A stretch of DNA of 14,120 bases from Paramuribaculum sp. (GCA_029058705.1 JAIDXA010000049.1:1-14120), one strand, 5' to 3'. Numbered from the stretch's first letter, positions 1 to 6,728 are shown. Numbers and translations: made by a program. Notes: generated by a model from the letters alone, not told the origin.

Positions 1-106
1 TCCCGTTCAGACTTCCCCCGCTATAAAATAACAGGATTTTCGGAAGTACAAGACTTTTTTAAATGAAAGAGCCGTGGAACTCCGGGTTATTTTTCCCGTC
101 TTTTGC

Positions 107-137
107 TTGTCCGTCATAAACAAATTTAGTAACTTTG
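107..137 (+). promoter_or_regulatory. Promoter of the greA operon
   Basis: TTG at 107-109 and TAACTTTG at 130-137 are separated by 20 nt, matching the Bacteroidetes primary-sigma promoter (-33 TTG/TTTG, -7 TAnnTTTG). Transcription would start near 143, giving a leader of about 220 nt before greA, which is unusually long. Bases 1-106 to the left hold no gene that I can see. Confidence 0.72.
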
Positions 138-163
138 CAGTGTTAAGAATATTTTTCACAAGA

Positions 164-239
164 CCTTGACTCTCCAAGGTTAAAGGTCAGGCGTTGGAAT
201 CTCAGCCCCAGTCAAGGCTTTGGGATTCCTAAATTTTTT
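164..239 (+). promoter_or_regulatory. Attenuator-like leader RNA, or small RNA, upstream of greA
   Basis: Two helices compete for the same bases. CCTTGACT (164-171) is the exact reverse complement of AGTCAAGG (210-217). GGAATCTCAGCC (196-207) pairs with 216-229 in a roughly 13-pair helix containing two wobble pairs and a 2-nt bulge, and is followed by AAA and six T (234-239), resembling an intrinsic terminator. The 3' half of the first helix lies inside the second, so both cannot form fully. This is the geometry of a terminator/anti-terminator switch. It could equally be a short stand-alone RNA of about 95 nt ending at the T run. After it, 240-364 holds only a small GC hairpin (296-310) and an 11-codon ORF (286-321) without a good ribosome site. 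No known riboswitch class was recognised. Confidence 0.5.
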
Positions 240-364
240 CGCATTCCAGGAGGCTGTTTTGAGTCATACCCGAAACACCATCCCAATGAGTCATCGCGGA
301 TCCGGTCCGCCTCTCTCCTGACCAGATTTGAACAAACAAAAAACATTAATAAAAACTCACCGTT

Positions 365-835
365 ATGCCAATTACCTACATGACCAAGGAAGGCTACAAG
401 AAAAAAATGGAAGAAATTGCCTACCTTGAATCCGTAAAGCGTCCTGAAATCTCGCGTGCCATCGCAGAAGCCCGCGACAAAGGCGACCTCTCTGAAAACT
501 CCGAATACGATGCCGCAAAAGAAGCGCAGGGCATGCTCGAAATGAAAATTGCCCAGCTCAAAGACATCCTTGCAAGCTGCCGGATAATCGACGACAGCAA
601 TCTCAACAACGAGGAAGTCCAGATCCTCAACAACGTGACCATAAAAAACGTTGCCAACGGAATGGAAATGACCTACACAATCGTCGCCGACTCCGAAGCA
701 AACCTCAAGGAGAAAAAAATAGGTTCAAGCACTCCTATCGCCCAGGGGCTGATCGGCCACAAACTCGGCGAGATCGTTGAAATCCGTGTCCCCGCCGGAC
801 TCATGAAGTTCGAGATCGTTAAAATTGACTTCTGA
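365..835 (+). CDS. greA: Transcription elongation factor GreA
   Basis: GreA enters the secondary channel of RNA polymerase and stimulates cleavage of backtracked RNA, rescuing stalled complexes in the cytoplasm. At 156 residues the length is normal for the family. The N-terminal coiled coil spans roughly residues 8-75 and carries the diagnostic tip RDKGDLSENSEYDAAKE (37-53), with the acidic residues D41 and E44 that hold the catalytic magnesium. The C-terminal FKBP-like domain ends with a typical PIAQGLIGHKLGE block. The ATG at 365 is the only sensible start, directly before the conserved PITYMTKEG opening. It heads a three-gene unit; the HIT gene follows after 14 nt. The promoter at 107-137 and the fold at 164-239 suggest its expression may be controlled in the leader. 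Confidence 0.97.
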   Translation: MPITYMTKEGYKKKMEEIAYLESVKRPEISRAIAEARDKGDLSENSEYDAAKEAQGMLEMKIAQLKDILASCRIIDDSNLNNEEVQILNNVTIKNVANGMEMTYTIVADSEANLKEKKIGSSTPIAQGLIGHKLGEIVEIRVPAGLMKFEIVKIDF

Positions 836-849
836 CAAATTGACAAGCC

Positions 850-1239
850 ATGGCATCTGTTTTCTCACTCATCGTAAAAGGTGACATTCCATGCTACAAA
901 GTAGCCGAATCCGACAACTGCCTCGCATTTCTCGATATAAACCCGATCGCACCGGGACACACGCTCGTCATCCCGAAACGCGAAGTCGACTACCTTTTTG
1001 ATCTTCCCGACAACGAATATACCGAGCTTATGCTCTTCGCTAAAAAAGTCGCAGTCGCTGCCGGAAAAGCCATCCCATGCAAACGCGTTGCCGAAGCCGT
1101 AATAGGGCTGGAAGTACCTCATGCCCACATCCATCTCGTCCCCATAAACCGTGAGTCGGATCTCGACTTCCGGAACAAAATCGAGCTTCAGGGCGACGAA
1201 ATGAAATCGATAGCCGCAAGAATTGCGGCCGAAATGTAA
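850..1239 (+). CDS. HIT-family nucleotide hydrolase
   Basis: Histidine-triad protein of the Hint/HinT type, a small cytosolic enzyme that hydrolyses nucleoside phosphoramidates or related adenylated compounds. The 129-residue length is usual. The N-terminal half shows the family block ending in LDINPIAPGHTLVIPKR (about 28-44), and the triad HAHIHLVP puts the histidines at 91, 93 and 95; by family knowledge H93 is the nucleophile. It follows greA by 14 nt and precedes the ATP-grasp-like gene by 30 nt, so it is very likely in the greA transcript. In this phylum a HIT gene beside greA is common (recalled, not checked). The exact substrate cannot be read from the sequence. Confidence 0.93.
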   Translation: MASVFSLIVKGDIPCYKVAESDNCLAFLDINPIAPGHTLVIPKREVDYLFDLPDNEYTELMLFAKKVAVAAGKAIPCKRVAEAVIGLEVPHAHIHLVPINRESDLDFRNKIELQGDEMKSIAARIAAEM

Positions 1240-1269
1240 TCGCCGGCCGCCAGCCACACATCCGACCGA

Positions 1270-2307
1270 ATGGCCTCGCTCCTATGGTTCAATCCCGAAA
1301 ATGATCTTGCGCTCGCTGCCGGCACGAGTCAATACACTCCTCCCCGTGCGGCAATTGCGCTCCGTCGGGCCGGGGCGTATCTTCCCAGACTCTGGGCCGG
1401 CGATTCAGATGTAATACTGACCGACCTGTCGGCAACAGTCGACCCCACACTCCATCCCCGCCCATGGGGATGGAGTTCTTTCACCAGTTCGGTTTTTCGC
1501 CGCTGCGGCATTGCCGGTGAAAATCTGCCCGCACCCGACCGCATACAACAGATGCGCCAGCTTAGCCACCGACGTTCAGCCTCACGTCTGCTGCAACTGA
1601 TCGGCTACCCCGACCGCCTGATCCCCGTCGAATCCTTCTCCATCGAACAGGCAATCGAAACAATAGCCGGCTTCGGAGGAAAAGCTTTCATAAAACTTCC
1701 ATGGTCGTGCAGCGGACGCGGCGTCATTGACTCCGGAAATCTGCCATTGCATAAACTGCGGGAAGTTGTCAGCGGCATGATTTCCCGCCAGGGTTCAGTC
1801 ATGGTCGAACCCCGCTACAACAGAATCCGCGACTTCGCCACTCTTTTCCACGCCGAAAACGGCCATGTCCGGTTTCGCGGTCTGTCGCTCTTTTCAACCG
1901 ACTCCGGCGGACATTATTCAGGCAACATCGTCGCCCACCAGAGCAAAATAGAAGCAGCCGTGGCCACTGACCTGTCAGCTTTAATACCGACTCTCGAAAA
2001 AGCGCTCGAACAGATCTACGGTGACTGCTACGACGGATGGCTCGGCATTGACATGCTCATCCACGCCGACACATATGGCCGCCGGCAACTTGCTCCATGC
2101 ATCGAAATCAACATGCGGATGACAATGGGCGTTGCCGCACTCCTCGCAGCCGGATCCCCGATAAACCCATGGGATGAAGCCATTCTACACGTAGCCATGC
2201 CCGGTGAGACACTCCACCGCAATGCCATCACCTTCTCTGCCGTTCCGCCATTGCCCGGAATTCCCCTCACTTATCCGGTCATCACCCTTTCGCCAGCCTC
2301 CGACTGA
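1270..2307 (+). CDS. Uncharacterised ATP-grasp-like protein
   Basis: A 345-residue cytosolic protein that I do not recognise by name. Two blocks suggest an ATP-grasp fold: FIKLPWSCSGRGV (140-152), with K142 in the place of the nucleotide-binding lysine followed by a small-residue loop, and EINMRM (279-284), matching the E-x-N-x-R metal/phosphate motif near the end of ATP-grasp domains. Between them VMVEPRYNRIRDFATLF looks like the strand supplying the adenine-contact acid. The N-terminus (MASLLWFNPENDLALAAG) is distinctive and may be a substrate domain. Such enzymes usually join a carboxylate to an amine using ATP, but no substrate can be inferred. Third gene of the greA unit, 30 nt after the HIT gene; the ATG at 1270 leaves no overlap. 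Confidence 0.8.
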   Translation: MASLLWFNPENDLALAAGTSQYTPPRAAIALRRAGAYLPRLWAGDSDVILTDLSATVDPTLHPRPWGWSSFTSSVFRRCGIAGENLPAPDRIQQMRQLSHRRSASRLLQLIGYPDRLIPVESFSIEQAIETIAGFGGKAFIKLPWSCSGRGVIDSGNLPLHKLREVVSGMISRQGSVMVEPRYNRIRDFATLFHAENGHVRFRGLSLFSTDSGGHYSGNIVAHQSKIEAAVATDLSALIPTLEKALEQIYGDCYDGWLGIDMLIHADTYGRRQLAPCIEINMRMTMGVAALLAAGSPINPWDEAILHVAMPGETLHRNAITFSAVPPLPGIPLTYPVITLSPASD

Positions 2308-2327
2308 CTGCACGACAAAACAAGCAA

Positions 2328-2363
2328 GCGCTGCGCCAATGCCTTTTCAGGCCGGCGCAGCGC
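2328..2363. terminator. GC-rich hairpin between convergent units
   Basis: GCGCTGCGCC (2328-2337) and GGCGCAGCGC (2354-2363) form a perfect 10-bp stem with a 16-nt loop, 20 nt after the plus-strand stop. Read on the minus strand the stem is followed by a T-rich stretch (TTGCTTGTTTTG), so it could end the cdd transcript; the plus strand lacks a clear T run. Confidence 0.6.
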
Positions 2364-2393
2364 CACTATATATTATAGACCCTTAAGAAACTG

Positions 2394-2414
2394 TTTCTGA
2401 AAGCGGTTCAGAAA
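2394..2414. repeat. 8-bp inverted repeat over the cdd stop codon
   Basis: TTTCTGAA (2394-2401) and TTCAGAAA (2407-2414) form a perfect stem with a 5-nt loop. It covers the stop codon of the minus-strand cytidine deaminase. It may add to termination between the convergent genes; no run of T follows on either side. Confidence 0.4.
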
Positions 2415-2881
2415 TCAGTAAACGCCAACGGAAGCAACGATGCGACCGAAGGCAGCTGATAAACCTTGTCGCGGCCGACGAGCCACACCGTCACACCCTT
2501 TCCGGCCAGCACCTCATACTCCAGCAATGCCTGACGGCAAGCCCCGCAAGGCGAAATCGGATCCGCCACAAGCTTGCCGTCGCAGCCACGTGCGGCAATG
2601 GCGATCTCGACAAATTTTGCCTCAGGATAGCGCGCATGAGCATAAAAACAGGCCGACCGCTCGGCGCACGTGCCGGATGGATAAGCCACATTCTCCTGAT
2701 TCGCTCCCGTCACAATCTCTCCATTGTCAAGACGGATCGCCGCCCCGACACAGAAATGGCTATATGGAGCATAACTGCGTTCTGTCGCCGATATGGCCTC
2801 TTCCACCAGATGCCGCACCGGCCCCGCCACTTCTGACAGGTCAAACACATTTATCTTGCAGACAATATCTTTCTCTTTCAT
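2408..2881 (-). CDS. cdd: Cytidine deaminase
   Basis: Zinc enzyme that converts cytidine and deoxycytidine to uridine and deoxyuridine in pyrimidine salvage. The 157 residues fit the short homotetrameric class. The catalytic block TCAERSACF puts the zinc ligand at C72 and the proton-shuttle glutamate at E74; PCGACRQ supplies C112 and C115. NQENVAYPSG upstream is the usual substrate-binding stretch. The start ATG (2881-2879) overlaps the stop of the upstream dipeptidase gene as ATGA, suggesting translational coupling, so the two are co-transcribed from the promoter at 4576-4606. About 20 extra residues precede the family's usual beginning. Confidence 0.96.
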   Translation of the reverse strand: MKEKDIVCKINVFDLSEVAGPVRHLVEEAISATERSYAPYSHFCVGAAIRLDNGEIVTGANQENVAYPSGTCAERSACFYAHARYPEAKFVEIAIAARGCDGKLVADPISPCGACRQALLEYEVLAGKGVTVWLVGRDKVYQLPSVASLLPLAFTDF

Positions 2882-4542
2882 TTCGCAGGTGTGTCAGTCT
2901 GTGGAACTTCAATGACTCTCAGGCGTTCGCCGCCCTCCGGATCGGCAACAATCGAACGGTAGTAACGCTCGTCATAACCGCCGAATTCAGGCGACGCCGG
3001 CATTCCCTCTGGCGTACGAGCGAAATTTCCATGCTCATCCTCCTTCTTTATATTGCCGTCGAGGTATTTGACAAGCAGCTTTTCTCCGAGCCTACGATAT
3101 GTGTCGGTGCATTTCTTCGACCAGTCGGCGCTACGCTCACGCAACAGCTTGCGGGCAGCCTCCGCCTCAAGATAGGGAACCTCGCGATAAAGAATGTCAA
3201 CCTCCTGCTCAATCGAGTCTTCAAGAGCCATCTGAACCCGGCGTATGTCGGGAATCATTTGCGAATAGCGGTTATATGCCTGATTGGCGACAAAGTTCGT
3301 CACCCAGAATGCAGCGTCCCAGCTGAGATTGAGCAAATCGCCGTTTCCTTCGCGATACTCGTAGGGAGCCTCCGTCAGACAGCAGTACATCGGAACATAC
3401 ACACTCGTATTGGCATCATCGACACCAAACCACAAAATCCCCTTCATCGGTTCGGGGGCGCTGGCCCGCAACTGAGCCACAAGCGAAAAACCCGTCTGCT
3501 GAGTGGCTATCGCCCGCTCGTGGGTATATTCCGCGCCATCCACCTTATATGTAAGCGGACGCCATCGGTATGGCACCTTGTATGCGCCGGCTCCGGCATC
3601 CTTGGTCATATCCAAAGGTGTTTCCTCGAAATGGTCGCGCATCATCCATTTCATATCATTGGCCGTCAGCTTTTTCGTCGGCTTGACCCAAAGAGGCAGA
3701 GGCTCGCCCTCGCCTTTCAGGATCCATGGAAGATAGCGGTCCATATCCGGAACAAAACGATTGTAGAAAGCCCATACACGGCCATCGCAGCCGCGAAGCG
3801 CTCCCATGTCATATTCAGCATATGCGCGTGAAAACGAAAAATCTTCATCCTTACCGTTGAAATAGCCCTTCTGACGCGCGAACTTGATCACGTCAGGCGA
3901 ATAGATCGTCTCCTTCTTCTTGTCCTTCAGCGGAAACTTGTGGATGCGGCTGTGGTTGGCGTGGCCGGCGATATAACCGTCAGGCACACGGCGTGCCACC
4001 CAGACAGCCCCCTTGTCGTCCTTTCCCTTTCCGATCATCTCCATGATCCAGACCTCATTCGGATCGGCTATCGTAAACGTCTCACCCTCGCTCGCATAGC
4101 CGTAGTCACGGACCAGACCGGTCATGACATCAAGCGCCTCACGGACATTGCGCGCACGCTCGAGAGTTATGTAGATCAGCGAACCATAATCGATCAGACC
4201 GCTGCCGGAAAGTTCATGACGGCCGCCCCACGTACTCTCCGTGATCGCAAGCCCATGCTCGTTCATATTGCCGATACGGGTATATGTCTCAGCAACCTCG
4301 GGAATTTCTCCCAGGCGCTTGCCCGTATCCCATTCGACAACCTCTCTCTTCGATCCTTTTTCATGCTTACCGCCCGGCTTGTGATACAACTCGCCATAAA
4401 GCGTATGGGAATCGGCCGCATAAGTGACCAGAGCCGAACTGTCGGCCGATGCCCCGGGCGTCGCAATGAGACCGGTGCAGGCCAGCGCTGCCGCCGGACA
4501 TCCCGACAAAAGCGCCGTTGTAAATATCGTCTTCAGTTTCAT
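2878..4542 (-). CDS. Secreted C69-family dipeptidase
   Basis: N-terminal-nucleophile hydrolase of peptidase family C69 (U34), which removes dipeptides from peptides and is exported here. Residues 1-21 (MKLKTIFTTALLSGCPAAALA) form a signal peptide, and C22 in CTGLIATPGASADSS would be both the new N-terminus and the catalytic nucleophile after processing. Other family blocks are IGNMNEHGLAITESTWGGR, GETFTIADPNEVWIMEMIG and AGHANHSRI. The length of 554 residues is usual for Bacteroidales members. An ATG 15 codons upstream (4587) is open, but it would lie upstream of the predicted transcript start (promoter at 4576-4606) and would bury the signal peptide, so 4542 is chosen. cdd overlaps its end by 4 nt. 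Likely role is scavenging peptides in the periplasm or at the cell surface (inference). Confidence 0.93.
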   Translation of the reverse strand: MKLKTIFTTALLSGCPAAALACTGLIATPGASADSSALVTYAADSHTLYGELYHKPGGKHEKGSKREVVEWDTGKRLGEIPEVAETYTRIGNMNEHGLAITESTWGGRHELSGSGLIDYGSLIYITLERARNVREALDVMTGLVRDYGYASEGETFTIADPNEVWIMEMIGKGKDDKGAVWVARRVPDGYIAGHANHSRIHKFPLKDKKKETIYSPDVIKFARQKGYFNGKDEDFSFSRAYAEYDMGALRGCDGRVWAFYNRFVPDMDRYLPWILKGEGEPLPLWVKPTKKLTANDMKWMMRDHFEETPLDMTKDAGAGAYKVPYRWRPLTYKVDGAEYTHERAIATQQTGFSLVAQLRASAPEPMKGILWFGVDDANTSVYVPMYCCLTEAPYEYREGNGDLLNLSWDAAFWVTNFVANQAYNRYSQMIPDIRRVQMALEDSIEQEVDILYREVPYLEAEAARKLLRERSADWSKKCTDTYRRLGEKLLVKYLDGNIKKEDEHGNFARTPEGMPASPEFGGYDERYYRSIVADPEGGERLRVIEVPQTDTPAK

Positions 4543-4575
4543 GTATTTTTGGTGTTTATCTAATCCGTATGACTG

Positions 4576-4606
4576 CAAATATACCACATTTTCTCAGCAC
4601 CACCAA
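4576..4606 (-). promoter_or_regulatory. Promoter of the dipeptidase-cdd unit
   Basis: Read on the minus strand: TTG (4606-4604), 20 nt, TATATTTG (4583-4576). This fits the Bacteroidetes sigma consensus. The start would fall near 4570, leaving a leader of under 30 nt before the ATG at 4542 and excluding the longer start at 4587. Confidence 0.72.
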
Positions 4607-4701
4607 CTATTTGGCTTCATCCCGATCAAAATACATCCACCTCAGCGTCCTCGTCCGCAGCCCCCCAAAACAGCATGGAGAGCTTTTTCCTCTGTCTATT
4701 T

Positions 4702-4805
4702 AGAGAGTTTTTGGATTTAAACCAAATTAAGACTGAGAGGATTTTTTGAAGTTTATACCTTTCATTCTATTTATTGTTAACACGGTTTAAATCCAAACAC
4801 TCTCT
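4702..4805. repeat. 22-bp inverted repeat with 60-bp spacer, MITE-like
   Basis: The arm at 4702-4723 (AGAGAGTTTTTGGATTTAAA plus CC) matches the reverse complement of 4784-4805 at 21 of 22 positions. The 60-bp spacer contains, on the minus strand, a 12-codon ORF (4765-4727, MKGINFKKSSQS). The right arm plus 14 inner bases resembles the sequence just ahead of the gene at 9756. It may be a small mobile element, a regulatory element with a leader peptide, or the remnant of a gene start. No target-site duplication is obvious. Confidence 0.55.
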
Positions 4806-5031
4806 TGGAAACTCAAGATTGCTTTAAGGCATATCATGGCCGTGTTATCTCAATCAAAACAGAGGAATCCTCTAAGGCCGCCATTGGCATCCACTGTACT
4901 CAAACCTCCATCAGAAACAACAAATTCTTCTATAACCAATATCTTGCAAATTTCTTTTGCACCGCATATCCATATAGGTTCGGCTCATATATATATATCG
5001 GATCAAAACAAACTTATTTTTGTCCAGCCTA
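4806..5031. other. Non-coding stretch with no recognised feature
   Basis: About 225 bp between the inverted repeat and the next promoter. Short open frames exist on both strands, but none has a start, composition or sequence that looks like a real protein. A short run of alternating TA lies near 4988-4997. I see no RNA gene or terminator here. Confidence 0.5.
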
Positions 5032-5062
5032 TTGACTTGCAACACAAAAAGTCGTACCTTTG
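5032..5062 (+). promoter_or_regulatory. Promoter of the lipoprotein cluster
   Basis: TTG (5032-5034), 20 nt, TACCTTTG (5055-5062): a close match to the Bacteroidetes consensus. Transcription would start near 5068, about 250 nt before the first start codon, so the transcript opens with a long leader. A small hairpin (GATTGG at 5068-5073 with CCAATC at 5079-5084) lies at its very 5' end. Confidence 0.75.
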
Positions 5063-5110
5063 CATCTGATTGGCTCAATCCAATCACAACATTTTGAAAA
5101 AATAAGAAGC

Positions 5111-5255
5111 GTTATGTTCATCTCGAAGTCGGGAACGTAGGAAATTCAAGACTTTTAAGAGAGTGTGCATAGTGGTTCTCACGCTAACGGCGTGGGCTGC
5201 TATTACCATTTCTCTTAAAAAGGTTCTTCCTACGACCTCCGACTTAGAACGTGGC
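5111..5255 (+). ncRNA. Long rod-like structured RNA of unknown class
   Basis: Nested helices fold this stretch onto itself: 5111-5119 with 5247-5255 (9 pairs, several wobble); AAGTCGG (5126-5132) with CCGACTT (5239-5245); CGTAGGAA (5136-5143) with TTCCTACG (5227-5234); CTTTTAAGAGA (5152-5162) with 5211-5222 (one bulged A); and apical CACGC (5180-5184) with GCGTG (5190-5194). Stops in the frames checked argue against a protein. It begins about 45 nt after the predicted transcript start and ends 65 nt before the lipoprotein gene, so it is either a leader element for that operon or a processed small RNA. I could not assign it to a known family. Long rod shape alone is not enough to call 6S RNA. 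Confidence 0.6.
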
Positions 5256-5261
5256 ATTGCA

Positions 5262-5301
5262 GTTCCACGCTTCGTGTTTCATTTAACCGCTCTTGTGGAA
5301 C
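5262..5301 (+). promoter_or_regulatory. Second leader hairpin ahead of the lipoprotein gene
   Basis: GTTCCAC (5262-5268) is the exact reverse complement of GTGGAAC (5295-5301), with a 26-nt loop. It lies between the rod-like RNA and the start codon at 5321, too far and without T run to be a clear terminator. It may belong to the same structured leader. Confidence 0.4.
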
Positions 5302-5320
5302 CTGAAGAGCATATACATTT

Positions 5321-5572
5321 ATGCAGCAATCATCAATGATGTTGTTAATCCTGCTGTCTATAGGGTTTGTCAACTGCACAAATGCCGTTCCTCCCGAAAC
5401 GGAGCAGCCGAAAGATGAACATATAGCGTTCTTCCCATTCAAACGTTATCCAACGGATAATAAATGGACTTTTATCTTGGATACTCGCAATGGCAAAAAG
5501 TGGCAATTTCAATGGGGTGCTGACGGTGATGATTATATATGGATTAAAAAATACCAAAAATTTAAATCATGA
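5321..5572 (+). CDS. Small putative lipoprotein of unknown function
   Basis: An 83-residue protein that I do not recognise. It starts with a short hydrophobic stretch (MMLLILLSIGFVNC) ending at C19, compatible with a lipoprotein signal although FVNC is not an ideal lipobox. The mature part would be only about 64 residues, polar, with repeated aromatic positions (KWTFILDTRNGKKWQFQWG). Starts are possible at 5321, 5336 or 5339; all keep the signal. The stop overlaps the next ATG as ATGA, implying coupled translation. Codon choice is more A/T rich than in the flanking housekeeping genes. It probably sits on the inner or outer membrane. Confidence 0.62.
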   Translation: MQQSSMMLLILLSIGFVNCTNAVPPETEQPKDEHIAFFPFKRYPTDNKWTFILDTRNGKKWQFQWGADGDDYIWIKKYQKFKS

Positions 5573-5940
5573 AAAAATTACTATTGTTTTTTGGAGGATT
5601 TGTTTCCGGAGTTGTAGCTGTAATCCTGGTTGTTGTGTTGATCAATATATTCAGTCAGTCCAATGATGGCTTTCCAGGGCTGACGCGATTCTCTGAAAAA
5701 GGAGAATGCATTGCAGCGTCCGGTGATATACGTGTAATGCAAGTCTTGGCTCCGAATGTGGCTTTGGCATGGACTCAAGAAATGTTATTGGTGTTGCTTA
5801 TTGATAATGATGGCAAATCATACTATGACGGACAACGAATCACAATTCCTTACGGAAAATGCGCAAGACAGATAGGAACATATAGATATACTACTAAAGA
5901 CGAATTTGAAAAAACCGTTCCAGCTGTCGTTATAGAGTGA
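5569..5940 (+). CDS. Single-span membrane protein of unknown function
   Basis: 123 residues with one N-terminal membrane span (about 4-28, LLLFFGGFVSGVVAVILVVV) and a soluble C-terminal part of about 95 residues. The ending, GTYRYTTKDEFEKTVPAVVIE, resembles small hypothetical proteins of gut Bacteroidales, but I know no function. With no charged block that would fit secretion, it is probably anchored with the C-terminal part in the periplasm. It overlaps the previous gene by 4 nt and shares its promoter. An inverted repeat covers its stop codon. Confidence 0.75.
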   Translation: MKKLLLFFGGFVSGVVAVILVVVLINIFSQSNDGFPGLTRFSEKGECIAASGDIRVMQVLAPNVALAWTQEMLLVLLIDNDGKSYYDGQRITIPYGKCARQIGTYRYTTKDEFEKTVPAVVIE

Positions 5941-5951
5941 ACGAACGGTTT
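5912..5951. terminator. Hairpin spanning the stop codon at 5940
   Basis: AAACCGTTC (5912-5920) and GAACGGTTT (5943-5951) form a perfect 9-bp stem with a 22-nt loop containing the stop codon. On the minus strand the stem continues into a T run, so it looks like a terminator for antisense transcription; on the plus strand there is no T tract. Confidence 0.4.
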
Positions 5952-6009
5952 CGTGAAAAATCTGATGAAGACACTTGAACTCCACCCCACACAAAACATA
6001 TTTAATTTA

Positions 6010-6085
6010 ATTTTATTTTATTCTCCTTGATAAAATAAAATAGGAGGTGCGACACATGGCAGGTTCAATGGTCAACCGAATCTGA
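6010..6085 (+). promoter_or_regulatory. A/T hairpin with Shine-Dalgarno and 9-codon ORF
   Basis: ATTTTATTTTAT (6010-6021) and ATAAAATAAAAT (6030-6041) form a perfect 12-bp stem. The loop holds CTCCT (6023-6027), which can pair with AGGAG of AGGAGG (6042-6047) immediately after the stem. That AGGAGG is 8 nt ahead of an ATG (6056) opening a 9-codon ORF ending at 6085. Strong Shine-Dalgarno sequences are rare in this phylum. It lies in the 203-bp gap between 5940 and 6144 and could control translation or termination ahead of the next genes. The rest of the gap shows nothing clear. Confidence 0.4.
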
Positions 6086-6143
6086 GAATCAGGCAATCAT
6101 CCCAATTAAGCAATCTACTTACTAATCATAATTTCTCAATCTG

Positions 6144-6728
6144 ATGAACAGAATTATATCTCTTGTCGCCTTGATGCTTTGTTACATTGCATCTATTGCG
6201 CAAACCTCTAACGAACATCTCACATTCAAAGGAGTTCCTATTGACGGCTCTTTAAGCGAGTTTGTTTCCAAAATGAAATCCGCAGGATTCTCTTACATTG
6301 GAACACAAGATGGAACATCTTTCCTACATGGAGATTTCGCAGGATCCAAAGGGTGTATTATTGGAGTTTCGACACTCCAAAATTCGGATGTCGTTAATAC
6401 TATTGTTGTTATTTTCCCTGAAAAAGATGATTGGTCATCTTTGGAAGAAAACTATCAGCAACTAAAAATGATGTTGACAGAGAAGTACGGAAAACCCTCC
6501 GCAAGCGTGGAGGAGTTCCAAGGTTATGGTTCTCCGCGCGACAATAGCGATAAATTACATCGCTTAAAGATGGATAGATGCACTTATGTAACTGTATTTA
6601 ACACCCCAAAAGGAGACATACAACTTTCATTGGGACACCAAAGTGTAAGTTCCTGTTTTGTCAGACTCCAATATTGGGATATGATAAATACGGATGCTGT
6701 AAAAGCAAAAGCTATGGATGATCTATAA
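6144..6728 (+). CDS. Secreted protein of unknown function
   Basis: 194 residues with a signal peptide (about 1-19, MNRIISLVALMLCYIASIAQ). The mature part begins LTFKGVPIDGSLSEFVSKMK, a block that I associate with a family of Bacteroidales hypothetical proteins without known role, and later shows FAGSKGCIIGVSTL and the amphipathic stretch YQQLKMMLTEKYGKP. No catalytic motif is seen. It is followed after 12 nt by the NERD gene and likely shares a transcript with it. A/T-rich codon use matches its neighbours 5321-7427 rather than the genes outside. No promoter match was found directly upstream. Confidence 0.82.
   Translation: MNRIISLVALMLCYIASIAQTSNEHLTFKGVPIDGSLSEFVSKMKSAGFSYIGTQDGTSFLHGDFAGSKGCIIGVSTLQNSDVVNTIVVIFPEKDDWSSLEENYQQLKMMLTEKYGKPSASVEEFQGYGSPRDNSDKLHRLKMDRCTYVTVFNTPKGDIQLSLGHQSVSSCFVRLQYWDMINTDAVKAKAMDDL

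Noticed and set aside
180..220. GGTCAGG and AGTCAAGG in the greA leader, recalling bits of SRP RNA
   Set aside because: The GNAR tetraloop hairpin and its symmetric loop are missing, and the two bits pair with other bases.
2440..3831. 463-codon plus-strand open frame opposite cdd and the dipeptidase
   Set aside because: It lies antisense to two genes with clear catalytic motifs and its translation is basic and low in recognisable motifs; a shadow of GC-rich coding sequence.
4850..4984. 44-codon minus-strand open stretch that looked like a possible gene remnant
   Set aside because: No start codon and no recognisable motif; too short to separate from chance.
4836..5069. 77-codon plus-strand open frame before the lipoprotein cluster
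   Set aside because: It runs over the promoter at 5032-5062, and the translation has no protein-like pattern.
5960..5970. CTGATGA, the first part of a hammerhead ribozyme core
   Set aside because: No GAAA box or matching stems follow at suitable distance; likely chance. The same holds for CTGATGA near 6141.
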